Assembly (NCBI RefSeq): GCF_900129215.1
Contig: NZ_FQUQ01000002.1
Coordinates: 1,178,001 to 1,242,000 of the forward strand
DNA length: 64,000 bases
Direction: 5' to 3'
Origin: Pedobacter caeni
GTDB lineage: Bacteria; Bacteroidota; Bacteroidia; Sphingobacteriales; Sphingobacteriaceae
Numbering within the stretch: the stretch's first letter is position 1; each line of letters begins with the position of its first letter. The notes beneath the pieces are model-generated. The model was not told where the DNA came from. It saw only the letters and a program-made list of their open reading frames with translations, and did not search any database. Position numbers and translations under genes: made by a program. Below are positions 8,749-16,248 of this stretch, piece after piece.

Positions 8749-8782
8749 AAACAGGAGCCTCATCTGATAGCGGCTCCTGTTT
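8749..8782. terminator. Hairpin terminator between convergent genes
   Basis: The arms AAACAGGAGCC and GGCTCCTGTTT pair perfectly over 11 bases with a 12-base loop. The site separates the DUF3095 gene from the convergent outer-membrane barrel gene. Confidence 0.75.
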
Positions 8783-8792
8783 AGTGTATACA

Positions 8793-10970
8793 TTACAACC
8801 GGCGACGCTCTTCTGCATTGCCTGTGTTTTTATCTCCGGATTTTGCTGTGCTGTTTCCGAAGTGATAACTGATACTCAGTAGTGCAAAACGGTTCAGTTG
8901 AAAATTGGTGAAGGTCTGTTTAATGTTGTTTACCGTTGTGGTGATTGCCGGGGCACTACTCATGAACACATCATTAAAAGTAAGCGCAAGGTCTACTTTC
9001 TTTTTAAAAGCAGAAGCTTTCATCCCAAGATCAAGTTTATAATAACTGTCTGTTCTGCTGATGTGATCTACTTCAGGGAACTGGTACCAGAAGTTGACCG
9101 CTGCGGCTAAAGTTTTTTGTTCATTCAGGTAAATGTTATTGTTGCTGGCCAGGTATAGACCAAAACCTTTAACATCTTTAATGTTACTCATTTTAGATTT
9201 CGCATGGGTATAAGAAAGGGTCACCTGGTTATTATTGTCTAACCAGGAAGTTAGTGGAATGGACAGGTTTTCTGAGATGCCGTAGCGATAGGTTTTGATG
9301 AAGTTTAATGGAGTGGTATATACGATATTGGTCCCTGCATCGGCAAGGATCACATTGCTGAACCCATTGTCTGTCATGTTAAAGAACAGTGAGGAGCTAA
9401 GTATGTTTTTATAGCTATGGGATACTTCGAAATTACTGTTGTATTCCGGTTGAAGATAGGGGTTACCTTGTCCATAGCTATAAGCAGTATATAATGATTT
9501 ATAAGGATTCAGATTCCAGAACGTCGGACGGTTGATGCGTCTGCCAAAGTTAAAAGCCAGGCTGTGGTTTATGCTTGGCTGATAACCAATGGATAATGAA
9601 GGGAAGAATTTAACGTAATCATTGGTCGTGTTCTGTTTAAGGATATGAGAATAACCTTTTGTTTGTGTCAGTTCTGTACGGAGGCCGATTTTGTACTTCC
9701 ATTGATTGTGGTCTACGTTCATGCTTGCATAGAGTGATTGGGTATTCTCCTTATAATCAAATTCATTGCTCAGTCCCGGATTATAAATCAACTCATTCTG
9801 AGTGTTTTTGTTATAATAAAAGGCATTGCTGTAATTGTCAATGAAACTGACCTTTCCGCCAAAAGCAAACTGCGCAAAACGAGTGGGCAGGATGGCATCC
9901 GCTTTAAAAGTATAGATGTTGATGTTTTGTTTATTGGTATCGTAGAACCTGGTATTTCCGGAAGGATTTGGGCTTCCGTCCGGTCTGTAGCTCTTGCTGT
10001 CAAAATTCGAAACATCCGTACGGTAATGGTTAAAATAATCTGCGTTCAATAGCAGTTTTCTGCCGCTGGTATCAAAATTGATCACACTGTGAAGGTTGAT
10101 CGCGTTGATTCTTGAAATCGGATAATAGGTAGCAAGTGTTCTGATGCTGGAATCCAGTGTATTGGTTTCAGGCGTAGTAAAGGTATTGTAGACATGGTCG
10201 AAACCTTCATAAGTATTCTTTCCGCCCATATAATTTAAACCTATGGATGCTTTCGGACTGAGTTTGTAATCCAGCCCTGCTTCATAACTGAGGTTGCGGT
10301 ATTTATAGTCGCCGGTATCGGATTGCATCCAGGCTTGTTTAGGGTAGCTTAAATTGGTGCGGAAGCCTTCCAAAAGGTGAGAACGGTCAAAATTAATACC
10401 TGCGCGGGCAGATAATTTATTGGAATTGTAACTGATGTCTCCTGCAATATTTCCGGCCTGATAGCCCCGGGTATTGTAGACTTTGGCCGGATTATGCAGC
10501 CATCGTTTTCCACTGGTCTGGATATTGACCTGATAACCTTGCTGGTTACTTTTTTTCATCACAATGTTGATCAGCCCGGCATTTCCTTCGGCATCGTAAT
10601 TTGCTCCCGGATTCTTAATGAGTTCTATCCTGGAGATTTGTCCGGCAGGGATGGTTTTCAGGTAACGGGTAAGCTCAATGCCGGATAGTTGTACGATCTG
10701 GTCGTTGATCATTACCCTTACATTGCCTTTTCCGGCGATGCCAACAGAGCCATCACTGATTTTTATGCCTGGAACTTTACTGAGGGCATTTAAAGCATCA
10801 GTACCGGTGGCAGTGATGCTGGTGGCGACATTATAAACCAGTTTGTCGGAATTGTTTTTGACAGTTGATTTAACTGCGATGATTTGGATTTCTTTTAGGT
10901 TCGTGTCAATTTGCGCATGAAGATGGACATGGAGCATCATCAGTGCAAGCAAAGCAAGTAATTGTTTCAA
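8793..10970 (-). CDS. Outer-membrane beta-barrel protein (OMP_b-brl_3, TonB-receptor-like)
   Basis: The product has 725 residues: a signal peptide (1-19), a plug domain over about 25-145 (ALNALSKVPGIKISDG, RIELIKNPGANYDAEGNAGLINIVMKK), then a large barrel with alternating polar/aromatic strands. Proteins of this class usually have an N-terminal carboxypeptidase-regulatory-like domain; it is absent here. The initiator appears to be TTG at 10970: a stop codon lies two codons upstream, and the next ATGs would cut the signal peptide short. The C-terminal tail is charged (KNTGNAEERRRL) rather than ending in a barrel strand. The ligand is unknown. Confidence 0.85.
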   Translation of the reverse strand: MKQLLALLALMMLHVHLHAQIDTNLKEIQIIAVKSTVKNNSDKLVYNVATSITATGTDALNALSKVPGIKISDGSVGIAGKGNVRVMINDQIVQLSGIELTRYLKTIPAGQISRIELIKNPGANYDAEGNAGLINIVMKKSNQQGYQVNIQTSGKRWLHNPAKVYNTRGYQAGNIAGDISYNSNKLSARAGINFDRSHLLEGFRTNLSYPKQAWMQSDTGDYKYRNLSYEAGLDYKLSPKASIGLNYMGGKNTYEGFDHVYNTFTTPETNTLDSSIRTLATYYPISRINAINLHSVINFDTSGRKLLLNADYFNHYRTDVSNFDSKSYRPDGSPNPSGNTRFYDTNKQNINIYTFKADAILPTRFAQFAFGGKVSFIDNYSNAFYYNKNTQNELIYNPGLSNEFDYKENTQSLYASMNVDHNQWKYKIGLRTELTQTKGYSHILKQNTTNDYVKFFPSLSIGYQPSINHSLAFNFGRRINRPTFWNLNPYKSLYTAYSYGQGNPYLQPEYNSNFEVSHSYKNILSSSLFFNMTDNGFSNVILADAGTNIVYTTPLNFIKTYRYGISENLSIPLTSWLDNNNQVTLSYTHAKSKMSNIKDVKGFGLYLASNNNIYLNEQKTLAAAVNFWYQFPEVDHISRTDSYYKLDLGMKASAFKKKVDLALTFNDVFMSSAPAITTTVNNIKQTFTNFQLNRFALLSISYHFGNSTAKSGDKNTGNAEERRRL

Positions 10971-11061
10971 AGTTTAATTTGGTTTTAGGTTTCAAAAATG
11001 GCTTGGTGTGTAGGCGCAATTTACCATAATTCCAATTAAACTTTCTTTAAAAAAGAGGGAA

Positions 11062-11077
11062 TTGCTTCATGAAGCAA
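11062..11077. other. Perfect 16-base palindrome
   Basis: TTGCTTCATGAAGCAA reads the same on both strands. On the minus strand it follows the carbonic anhydrase gene and precedes a pyrimidine-rich TTCCCTCTTTTTT stretch, so it may be a weak terminator. It could also be an operator for the TTG-start barrel gene downstream on the same strand. Confidence 0.4.
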
Positions 11078-11104
11078 AAATCAACCTCAAAAATGTGTAA
11101 TATT

Positions 11105-11755
11105 TTAGGGATAAAAGGTGACGCAACCAATAGAGAGGTCGTATATGGCGGGGATAATTTTTATTTCCCCGGCATCTGCATATTGCCTGATGATACTACT
11201 CTGTTCTAATATCTGTTGCACAGAGCGGTATACATTAAGTACCGCTACTTTATTGACGAAAGATTCATTTTCACCACTGCGATCTTCATTTTCAGTCAGT
11301 TCCTGTGGGATGCTGATCTTTACCTCTCTTAACAAACCGGAAAGGTTTTCGATCATCACATGGTTGCAGGCACTTTTTACGGCACCGCAACCGGTATGCC
11401 CCATCACCAGGATCAGTTTGGCTCCTGCCACAAGAACGGTGTATTCCAGTGAACCCAGGACGTGTTGGGAGACCACATTTCCCGCCACACGGATATTGAA
11501 AATATCACCAATGCTTTGGTCGAAGATCAGTTCTGCAGGAACCCTTGAATCCATACAGCTCAATATGGCTGCAAATGGTTTGGGTTCATCCTTTGTTTCC
11601 TGTACCTTTTGCAATAAGTCAGGACGGGCACAATGTCCTTTTTGGAAGCGTTCGTGTCCGTCCCTGAGTAAATGCAGGGCCAGGTCGGGGGTTATCCTCA
11701 GAGCTGGTCCGGGATTGAATTCCATGAGCTGGAGTTGTTTATTGAGCATGTCCAT
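11105..11755 (-). CDS. Beta-class carbonic anhydrase
   Basis: The product has 216 residues. CMDSR (Cys67, Asp69, Arg71) and HTGCG (His120, Cys123) supply the zinc ligands and the Asp-Arg pair of beta-carbonic anhydrases, which interconvert CO2 and bicarbonate. No signal peptide is seen, so it should be cytoplasmic. It starts only 10 bases after the SPFH gene and is probably co-transcribed with it. The acidic stretch TENEDRSGENES (154-165) is unusual but lies outside the active site. Confidence 0.93.
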   Translation of the reverse strand: MDMLNKQLQLMEFNPGPALRITPDLALHLLRDGHERFQKGHCARPDLLQKVQETKDEPKPFAAILSCMDSRVPAELIFDQSIGDIFNIRVAGNVVSQHVLGSLEYTVLVAGAKLILVMGHTGCGAVKSACNHVMIENLSGLLREVKISIPQELTENEDRSGENESFVNKVAVLNVYRSVQQILEQSSIIRQYADAGEIKIIPAIYDLSIGCVTFYP

Positions 11756-11765
11756 GTTTTGTCGT

Positions 11766-13679
11766 TTATTGTTCGCTGGTTTTTCCTTTTTCCTGCTGCA
11801 TCATTTGCATGAGTTGCATTCCCATCAGGCCGCTCAGGCTTCCATCGCTGCCATTGCCACCACTAACGATCAGATCAGGTATGATTTTAATCCTTCCTTT
11901 TCCAATTTCCTCCGTGATTTTGAACCTCGTAAAATTGTCGCCACCCATGGCTTTTACCTGTAAGTCATACGCGTCGGCAGTAGATTTACCGATGGCCATG
12001 ATCTTTTCGGCTTCGGCCAGACCTGTTTTCGCAATTTTCTCTGCATCGGCACTGGCATTGACTCTCGTCGCTTCTGCCTGTGCCCCAGCACGGGCTTTGG
12101 TAGCTTCTGCTTCAGCACCTGCCCGCATTTTCGTGGCGGTAGCTTCAGCGTCCACCTGTAGTTTTAAGCTGTTGGCATCACCTTCTGCTTTTTTCACGGT
12201 CGCATCTGCGGTACGCTGGGCAATTTCTACGTTTTGCTGTGCTTTCACGATCTCCTTTTGCATATCCGCAATAGCGGTTTCCTTTTCCATCCCCTGACGT
12301 TGTTCCTGGGCCATTCTCTGGATCTGATAGGTTTTTTGTTCCTCTTCCGCAATCTTACGGTCAGTCAGGGTTTTCATCAAAGATTCCGGAGGAAGAATGT
12401 CTCCGATCAGGGTATCTACGGCATTGACATTGTAATCGTCTAATACAGCCTTAATGTGCTCTTTTGCCGATTGCTGTCTTTCTTTACGGGTAATGAGGAA
12501 GCTGATCACATCGCTGTCCTGGGCAGAGTTCCGGAAATAGTTGCCAATGGTGGGTTCCAGCACCTGACTCACCAGGTTGCTCATGCTGCCAAATCGGGCG
12601 ATGACTTTGGGTGCTTCCGTTGCAGGGATATGGATGATCTGGGAAACGTCCAGGTTAAAAGGAAAGCCATCCCTGGAACGAACAGTGATGGTACTGAGGT
12701 TCTTGTCCAGCTGATGCGATTCGTTCCTGGCATTCGCCCAGTTGAGCACAAGGTTAGTGGTAGGGACGAGTTCCACCTTCATAATGTATTTATTGAAAGG
12801 GTACTTTCCGGGTCCGTAAGCTTCCATCCAGACCCCACGCTGCCCTTTGCTGACGATGTTGCCATGTTTAAAGCTTTCCCCGCTAATGTCCTTCCCATCT
12901 TCCCCTATGTAACTGATAACTACACCCACGAAGCCAATAGGCACATCTGTCATCGGTATTTCTTCGATCTGGATTGCCCATGGGTTGATGTTGTAACTTC
13001 CGGCTAAAATGATGCTGGGTTGCAAACCACGGTTACCATTGTTCTTCAGAAAAATGTCAATGTCCTGAAAGTTATTATGACCGGTAACCTGCTTCCCTGC
13101 GATTTGTCCGCCTTCAATAGGAAGTCCGTCGAGGGTGGTGACAATCCCCACCATGTTTTCTTTGATGTTGACCATATCAGCGATGGTTACCGTAAAGGCA
13201 AAGACGTTGATACGGTAGGTCCCGGCGGTGATGTAAGAGGTCTGACGGCCTTTTTGTCCGTTGTTGTTCAGAAACTTCTCTGCGTCCTGAAAATTATCGG
13301 ATTCGACTCTACGGCCAAGGATGGCGCCGGTAGGTATTTCTGCACCATCATTGGCAAGAATCAGCCCTATTTTCCCCTCGGGGATAATGGTGAAACCCTG
13401 CATACTTACGGAATACTGCCAGGGCCACATTCCCCAGTAAAGGCCGGGGGCGAGTGCTTTGGCCTGGAAGCCCGCCTCGCCTTTGGTGGCAATGATCCGG
13501 CCATCGGGCAATTCTTTGTCGCGGCCAAAAAGCACGAATTTCTTGGTCACCATTCCTACTTTGTTTTCAGGGACGATGACCATCCCCAGGAACACGCGTA
13601 AGATAAACTTGTAGAATAAGAGGGTGAAGAGCATGGCGGAGATCCACCAGTAGTTCAGAAAGATTTGATAGTAGTCCAT
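11766..13679 (-). CDS. SPFH (band 7) protein with four vault-like N-terminal repeats
   Basis: The product has 637 residues. A membrane helix at about 12-34 is followed by four tandem modules of about 60-70 residues (35-97, 98-170, 171-243, 245-305). Each has a hydrophobic-P/K-x-(N/G)-x-(V/I)-G start, and most end in (A)(P)G-x-Y-x-x-N. Modules 2 and 3 are close copies sharing NFQD, FLxNNG and AGxYxIN. An SPFH domain follows (about 305-450), then a long Ala/Glu-rich coiled coil (about 450-585) with repeats of AEATKxRAGA, and a Gly/Met-rich tail. Known relatives scaffold membrane domains. The order repeats-SPFH-coiled coil is also that of eukaryotic major vault protein. It is followed by carbonic anhydrase. 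Confidence 0.85.
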   Translation of the reverse strand: MDYYQIFLNYWWISAMLFTLLFYKFILRVFLGMVIVPENKVGMVTKKFVLFGRDKELPDGRIIATKGEAGFQAKALAPGLYWGMWPWQYSVSMQGFTIIPEGKIGLILANDGAEIPTGAILGRRVESDNFQDAEKFLNNNGQKGRQTSYITAGTYRINVFAFTVTIADMVNIKENMVGIVTTLDGLPIEGGQIAGKQVTGHNNFQDIDIFLKNNGNRGLQPSIILAGSYNINPWAIQIEEIPMTDVPIGFVGVVISYIGEDGKDISGESFKHGNIVSKGQRGVWMEAYGPGKYPFNKYIMKVELVPTTNLVLNWANARNESHQLDKNLSTITVRSRDGFPFNLDVSQIIHIPATEAPKVIARFGSMSNLVSQVLEPTIGNYFRNSAQDSDVISFLITRKERQQSAKEHIKAVLDDYNVNAVDTLIGDILPPESLMKTLTDRKIAEEEQKTYQIQRMAQEQRQGMEKETAIADMQKEIVKAQQNVEIAQRTADATVKKAEGDANSLKLQVDAEATATKMRAGAEAEATKARAGAQAEATRVNASADAEKIAKTGLAEAEKIMAIGKSTADAYDLQVKAMGGDNFTRFKITEEIGKGRIKIIPDLIVSGGNGSDGSLSGLMGMQLMQMMQQEKGKTSEQ

Positions 13680-13814
13680 GGTTGTTGGTTTTAAGTGTTA
13701 ATTTTCTTTCAACTCAAACTTCATGAAATAAGTAAATATAAAAGTCTCAGATCAGTATTATATCGCTCTATTTTAATCTTATATTAGTATTATAAATAAC
13801 CTTATCAACCTATT

Positions 13815-14717
13815 ATGAATAAAGAAGACTTGCTGCACCTGGAGAAGCTGATGAACTTTATGGCCAGTAATTTTCTAAAGAAAAAGAGCTGGAAAGATGT
13901 TTCTAAATCTGAATGGAGCTATATCGTAGAAGAATTAAACGGATTGCTGCAGGAACGCGACCAGAAACAGCGCATAAACAGAGAGAGTGATCTGTTTGGA
14001 GCGAACTATTTGTATGAGCATCTGATTATCAATAAGCTGAAAGCCTACGAAAACAAGAGAGATCTGACTACGTTAAGCAAACCCAGCCTGAGCAAGCTGA
14101 GTCGTATAGTACAGGTGCTGGGTTATGATAACTACATTGATTTTATCAATTCTCATGATGAGGTTTTCAGTTTTAACGATTTAAAGATTGACATTCCTAA
14201 AGCAACAGTCAACCAAAAATTGCTGGATGAACTGGTTGGTTTATGGTATTCCTATAACCGGAATCTGCCCGATAATCCGGAGAAGATTCATGAAGAAAGG
14301 ATCTGGCGCTCCTCTGTTGAAATTTATAAATCTGAATCTACAGGTGAGTATTTTATTGAAAGGAGTGGGGGAGATAACCATAAGTATTATGGGAAAATAA
14401 CCTCATATGCGGATTATGTTTTTATCATCATGAACAGCAATACTTTTATCCGTCAGCGACACTTTATTTCACGTTTAAAGGACATTGGAGAGAAATTAAA
14501 ACAAGCAAATTACAAGGTCGAAGAAATGCATTTCATCAGTACCTGTATCAGTTTTAATCAGGAGCCCATTGCTTTGTTTGAGATTTTTCAGAAGGCAAAT
14601 ACCACAAAAAACTATGTTGCAGATTCGGTGAGTTTTCCGATAGAAAGCAATGAACTTCCAGGGAGCGTAGTGGCTTATCTGAAGGATACCGAAGGGAACA
14701 GAATCAATTACAGGTAG
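13815..14717 (+). CDS. Unknown protein with an N-terminal helical domain
   Basis: The product has 300 residues with no signal peptide or membrane segment. I do not recognise the family. Residues 1-115 are helical and contain the pattern KPSLSKLSRIVQVLGYDNYIDFI, like the short helix-turn-helix-like segment (S-x-x-TL-x-x-lxxYLGYxxxxxF) often found at the start of Bacteroidota regulators and signalling proteins. Residues 135-290 look mixed alpha/beta, with a central LVGLWYSYNR and GEYFIERSGG strand region. It is divergent from the SPFH gene, with 135 bases between. Confidence 0.7.
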   Translation: MNKEDLLHLEKLMNFMASNFLKKKSWKDVSKSEWSYIVEELNGLLQERDQKQRINRESDLFGANYLYEHLIINKLKAYENKRDLTTLSKPSLSKLSRIVQVLGYDNYIDFINSHDEVFSFNDLKIDIPKATVNQKLLDELVGLWYSYNRNLPDNPEKIHEERIWRSSVEIYKSESTGEYFIERSGGDNHKYYGKITSYADYVFIIMNSNTFIRQRHFISRLKDIGEKLKQANYKVEEMHFISTCISFNQEPIALFEIFQKANTTKNYVADSVSFPIESNELPGSVVAYLKDTEGNRINYR

Positions 14718-14721
14718 CAAC

Positions 14722-15498
14722 TTAATTGCAGTTGTACTTAAGGTCTGATAATACGGTAGGGGCCTGCTCAGGTAGTGTGCTGTCTGTAAACTGAATCACA
14801 TTTCCCTGAGCATCTTTATAATAGATATAGGCACTGGTGATTCCTGAAATGGTAGCCTTGACAATTAGGTTCTTTAAGCCTTTTCCGAAGTAATTTTTTA
14901 ATGGTTGAGTAAATTCTTCGGGGAAATTGACTACTTCCATCGCTATAAAGTTATCAGGGCAAAGTGTTGTGCCATAACCGAAGAAGAGCTCAGCATATCC
15001 AAACAGATCATCTCTTATGATACGGGTTACATTACCATTCTTATAAATGAACCTTGAAGTATATACCTCTTTATGCCTGGTTGAGGTCATTTTGGTCTGG
15101 ACCAGATAACCTTCGCTATCATAAACATAACTCATGGTGACCCCAGGCGCATATTTCGGACTGGTTCTGGAAATGATCCTTTGCTTGTTGTCTAACTCAT
15201 AAAATGTCTGGATAGGGGCATTCCCCAGATAGGTTTTTTCCTCTGTAATTCTTGCCAGACTGTAGGTGTAATTAAGTACGTAAGTACTGTCCACACTAAC
15301 CTTGCTTATTCTTCCCTGTACATCATAAGTAAAATGGGCTTTCACTTTACCTGCAGCATATTTTGTTCCAGGTTTGGAAAATGTAACTTCCGACAGCTGG
15401 CAGTTATTTTTGGCCTGCTGCCCTTTTTTATTATCTTGGACACAAGATGAAATGATGGTAAAGGCAAGTAATAGCAGTACTGAAGCAAATCTTTTCAT
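14722..15498 (-). CDS. Lipoprotein with YD/RHS-like repeats
   Basis: The product has 258 residues from the ATG at 15498, with a lipobox at ISSC. The body holds repeats of the type FTYDxxGRIxKV, YxLDxxQRIISR and YVYDSEGYLVQT, the short YD-like repeats found in many Bacteroidota surface lipoproteins (DUF4595-like). A frame upstream to 15519 exists but would place seven residues before the signal peptide. Its 3' end is 4 bases from the convergent unknown gene. Function unknown; a surface or periplasmic location is likely. Confidence 0.75.
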   Translation of the reverse strand: MKRFASVLLLLAFTIISSCVQDNKKGQQAKNNCQLSEVTFSKPGTKYAAGKVKAHFTYDVQGRISKVSVDSTYVLNYTYSLARITEEKTYLGNAPIQTFYELDNKQRIISRTSPKYAPGVTMSYVYDSEGYLVQTKMTSTRHKEVYTSRFIYKNGNVTRIIRDDLFGYAELFFGYGTTLCPDNFIAMEVVNFPEEFTQPLKNYFGKGLKNLIVKATISGITSAYIYYKDAQGNVIQFTDSTLPEQAPTVLSDLKYNCN

Positions 15499-15536
15499 TG
15501 GATAAACAAGGTTACTCAATATTACGTTATATAAAC

Positions 15537-16181
15537 ATGAAAACAGAAATTTCTATAGCAGCATTTCTTGAGGCTTTAGACCAATTGGATAAAACGATGA
15601 GCGAGTCCATTGAGTCTGCTTGTGAAATGTTAGATGTGGCTTCTGAATATGATGATGACCCGCACCAGGTGTTATGGTATAAAAAACCAATTGAAAACTA
15701 CGAAGACATTCTTTTAGTAGAAGGGCATAAGATCATTATTCTGGAGGATGATGTTCAGGCAGAAGGAGATGTTACTATTAAAGATTATGCGATTCTGATC
15801 GTTATGGGGAATCTTCAGGCAAAGAATATCATCGTAGATGGACACCTTTTTGTCATAGGTAATGTCACGTGTAAAGTGCTTTTCGGTGCTTCCGGGAATG
15901 ATAATCAGACACATATCAGTGGTGATCTGGAATGTAAAAGTGTGATAGAAGATGGGCATTATACGCTCATCGAAGGAGAAATTATTGCGGATGAACTGAT
16001 TTCTAATGCCAATTATATTATTGGTAAAAAAGGGCTGAAAGTCAAGGCTATTGTCGATTCAGCTATTAAAGATGGCCCACATAAACTTCATGCCTCGGTT
16101 CTTCATCCGGACAATTATTTTGATGAAGAAAAGTTTTTAAAACTCCTTTATTCAGGTGAGCCTTACCGGCTCATAGATTAG
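15537..16181 (+). CDS. Unknown beta-helix-like cytoplasmic protein
   Basis: The product has 214 residues from the ATG at 15537. Residues 55-190 form a run of short imperfect repeats with regularly spaced hydrophobics (VEGHKIIILEDD, VQAEGDVTIKDY, LIVMGNLQAKNIIVDGHLFVIGNV, ISGDLECKSVI), the pattern of a right-handed beta-helix as in bactofilins or polymer-forming proteins. There is no signal peptide. The N-terminal 50 residues are helical and acidic. I cannot assign a role; it could be a scaffold or an immunity-type protein. Confidence 0.7.
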   Translation: MKTEISIAAFLEALDQLDKTMSESIESACEMLDVASEYDDDPHQVLWYKKPIENYEDILLVEGHKIIILEDDVQAEGDVTIKDYAILIVMGNLQAKNIIVDGHLFVIGNVTCKVLFGASGNDNQTHISGDLECKSVIEDGHYTLIEGEIIADELISNANYIIGKKGLKVKAIVDSAIKDGPHKLHASVLHPDNYFDEEKFLKLLYSGEPYRLID

Positions 16182-16193
16182 TGCAGTATAAAT

Positions 16194-16231
16194 AAAAAAG
16201 GTGATGAGGGAAATTCCCCATCACCTTTTTT
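16194..16231. terminator. Rho-independent terminator between convergent genes
   Basis: The arms AAAGGTGATGAGGG and CCCCATCACCTTTT pair with a short AAATT loop, flanked by an A run on one side and a T run on the other, so it can act in both directions. Confidence 0.85.
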
Positions 16232-16248
16232 ACTATAATCTTTTATGA

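Noticed and set aside
11118..11963. 281-codon plus-strand frame across the carbonic anhydrase gene
   Set aside because: It lies opposite two well-supported genes and has a Ser/Cys-rich, random-looking translation.
11809..12297. Long plus-strand open frame rich in Ala/Ser codons
   Set aside because: It is the complement of the Ala/Glu-rich coiled coil of the SPFH gene; codon bias, not a second gene.
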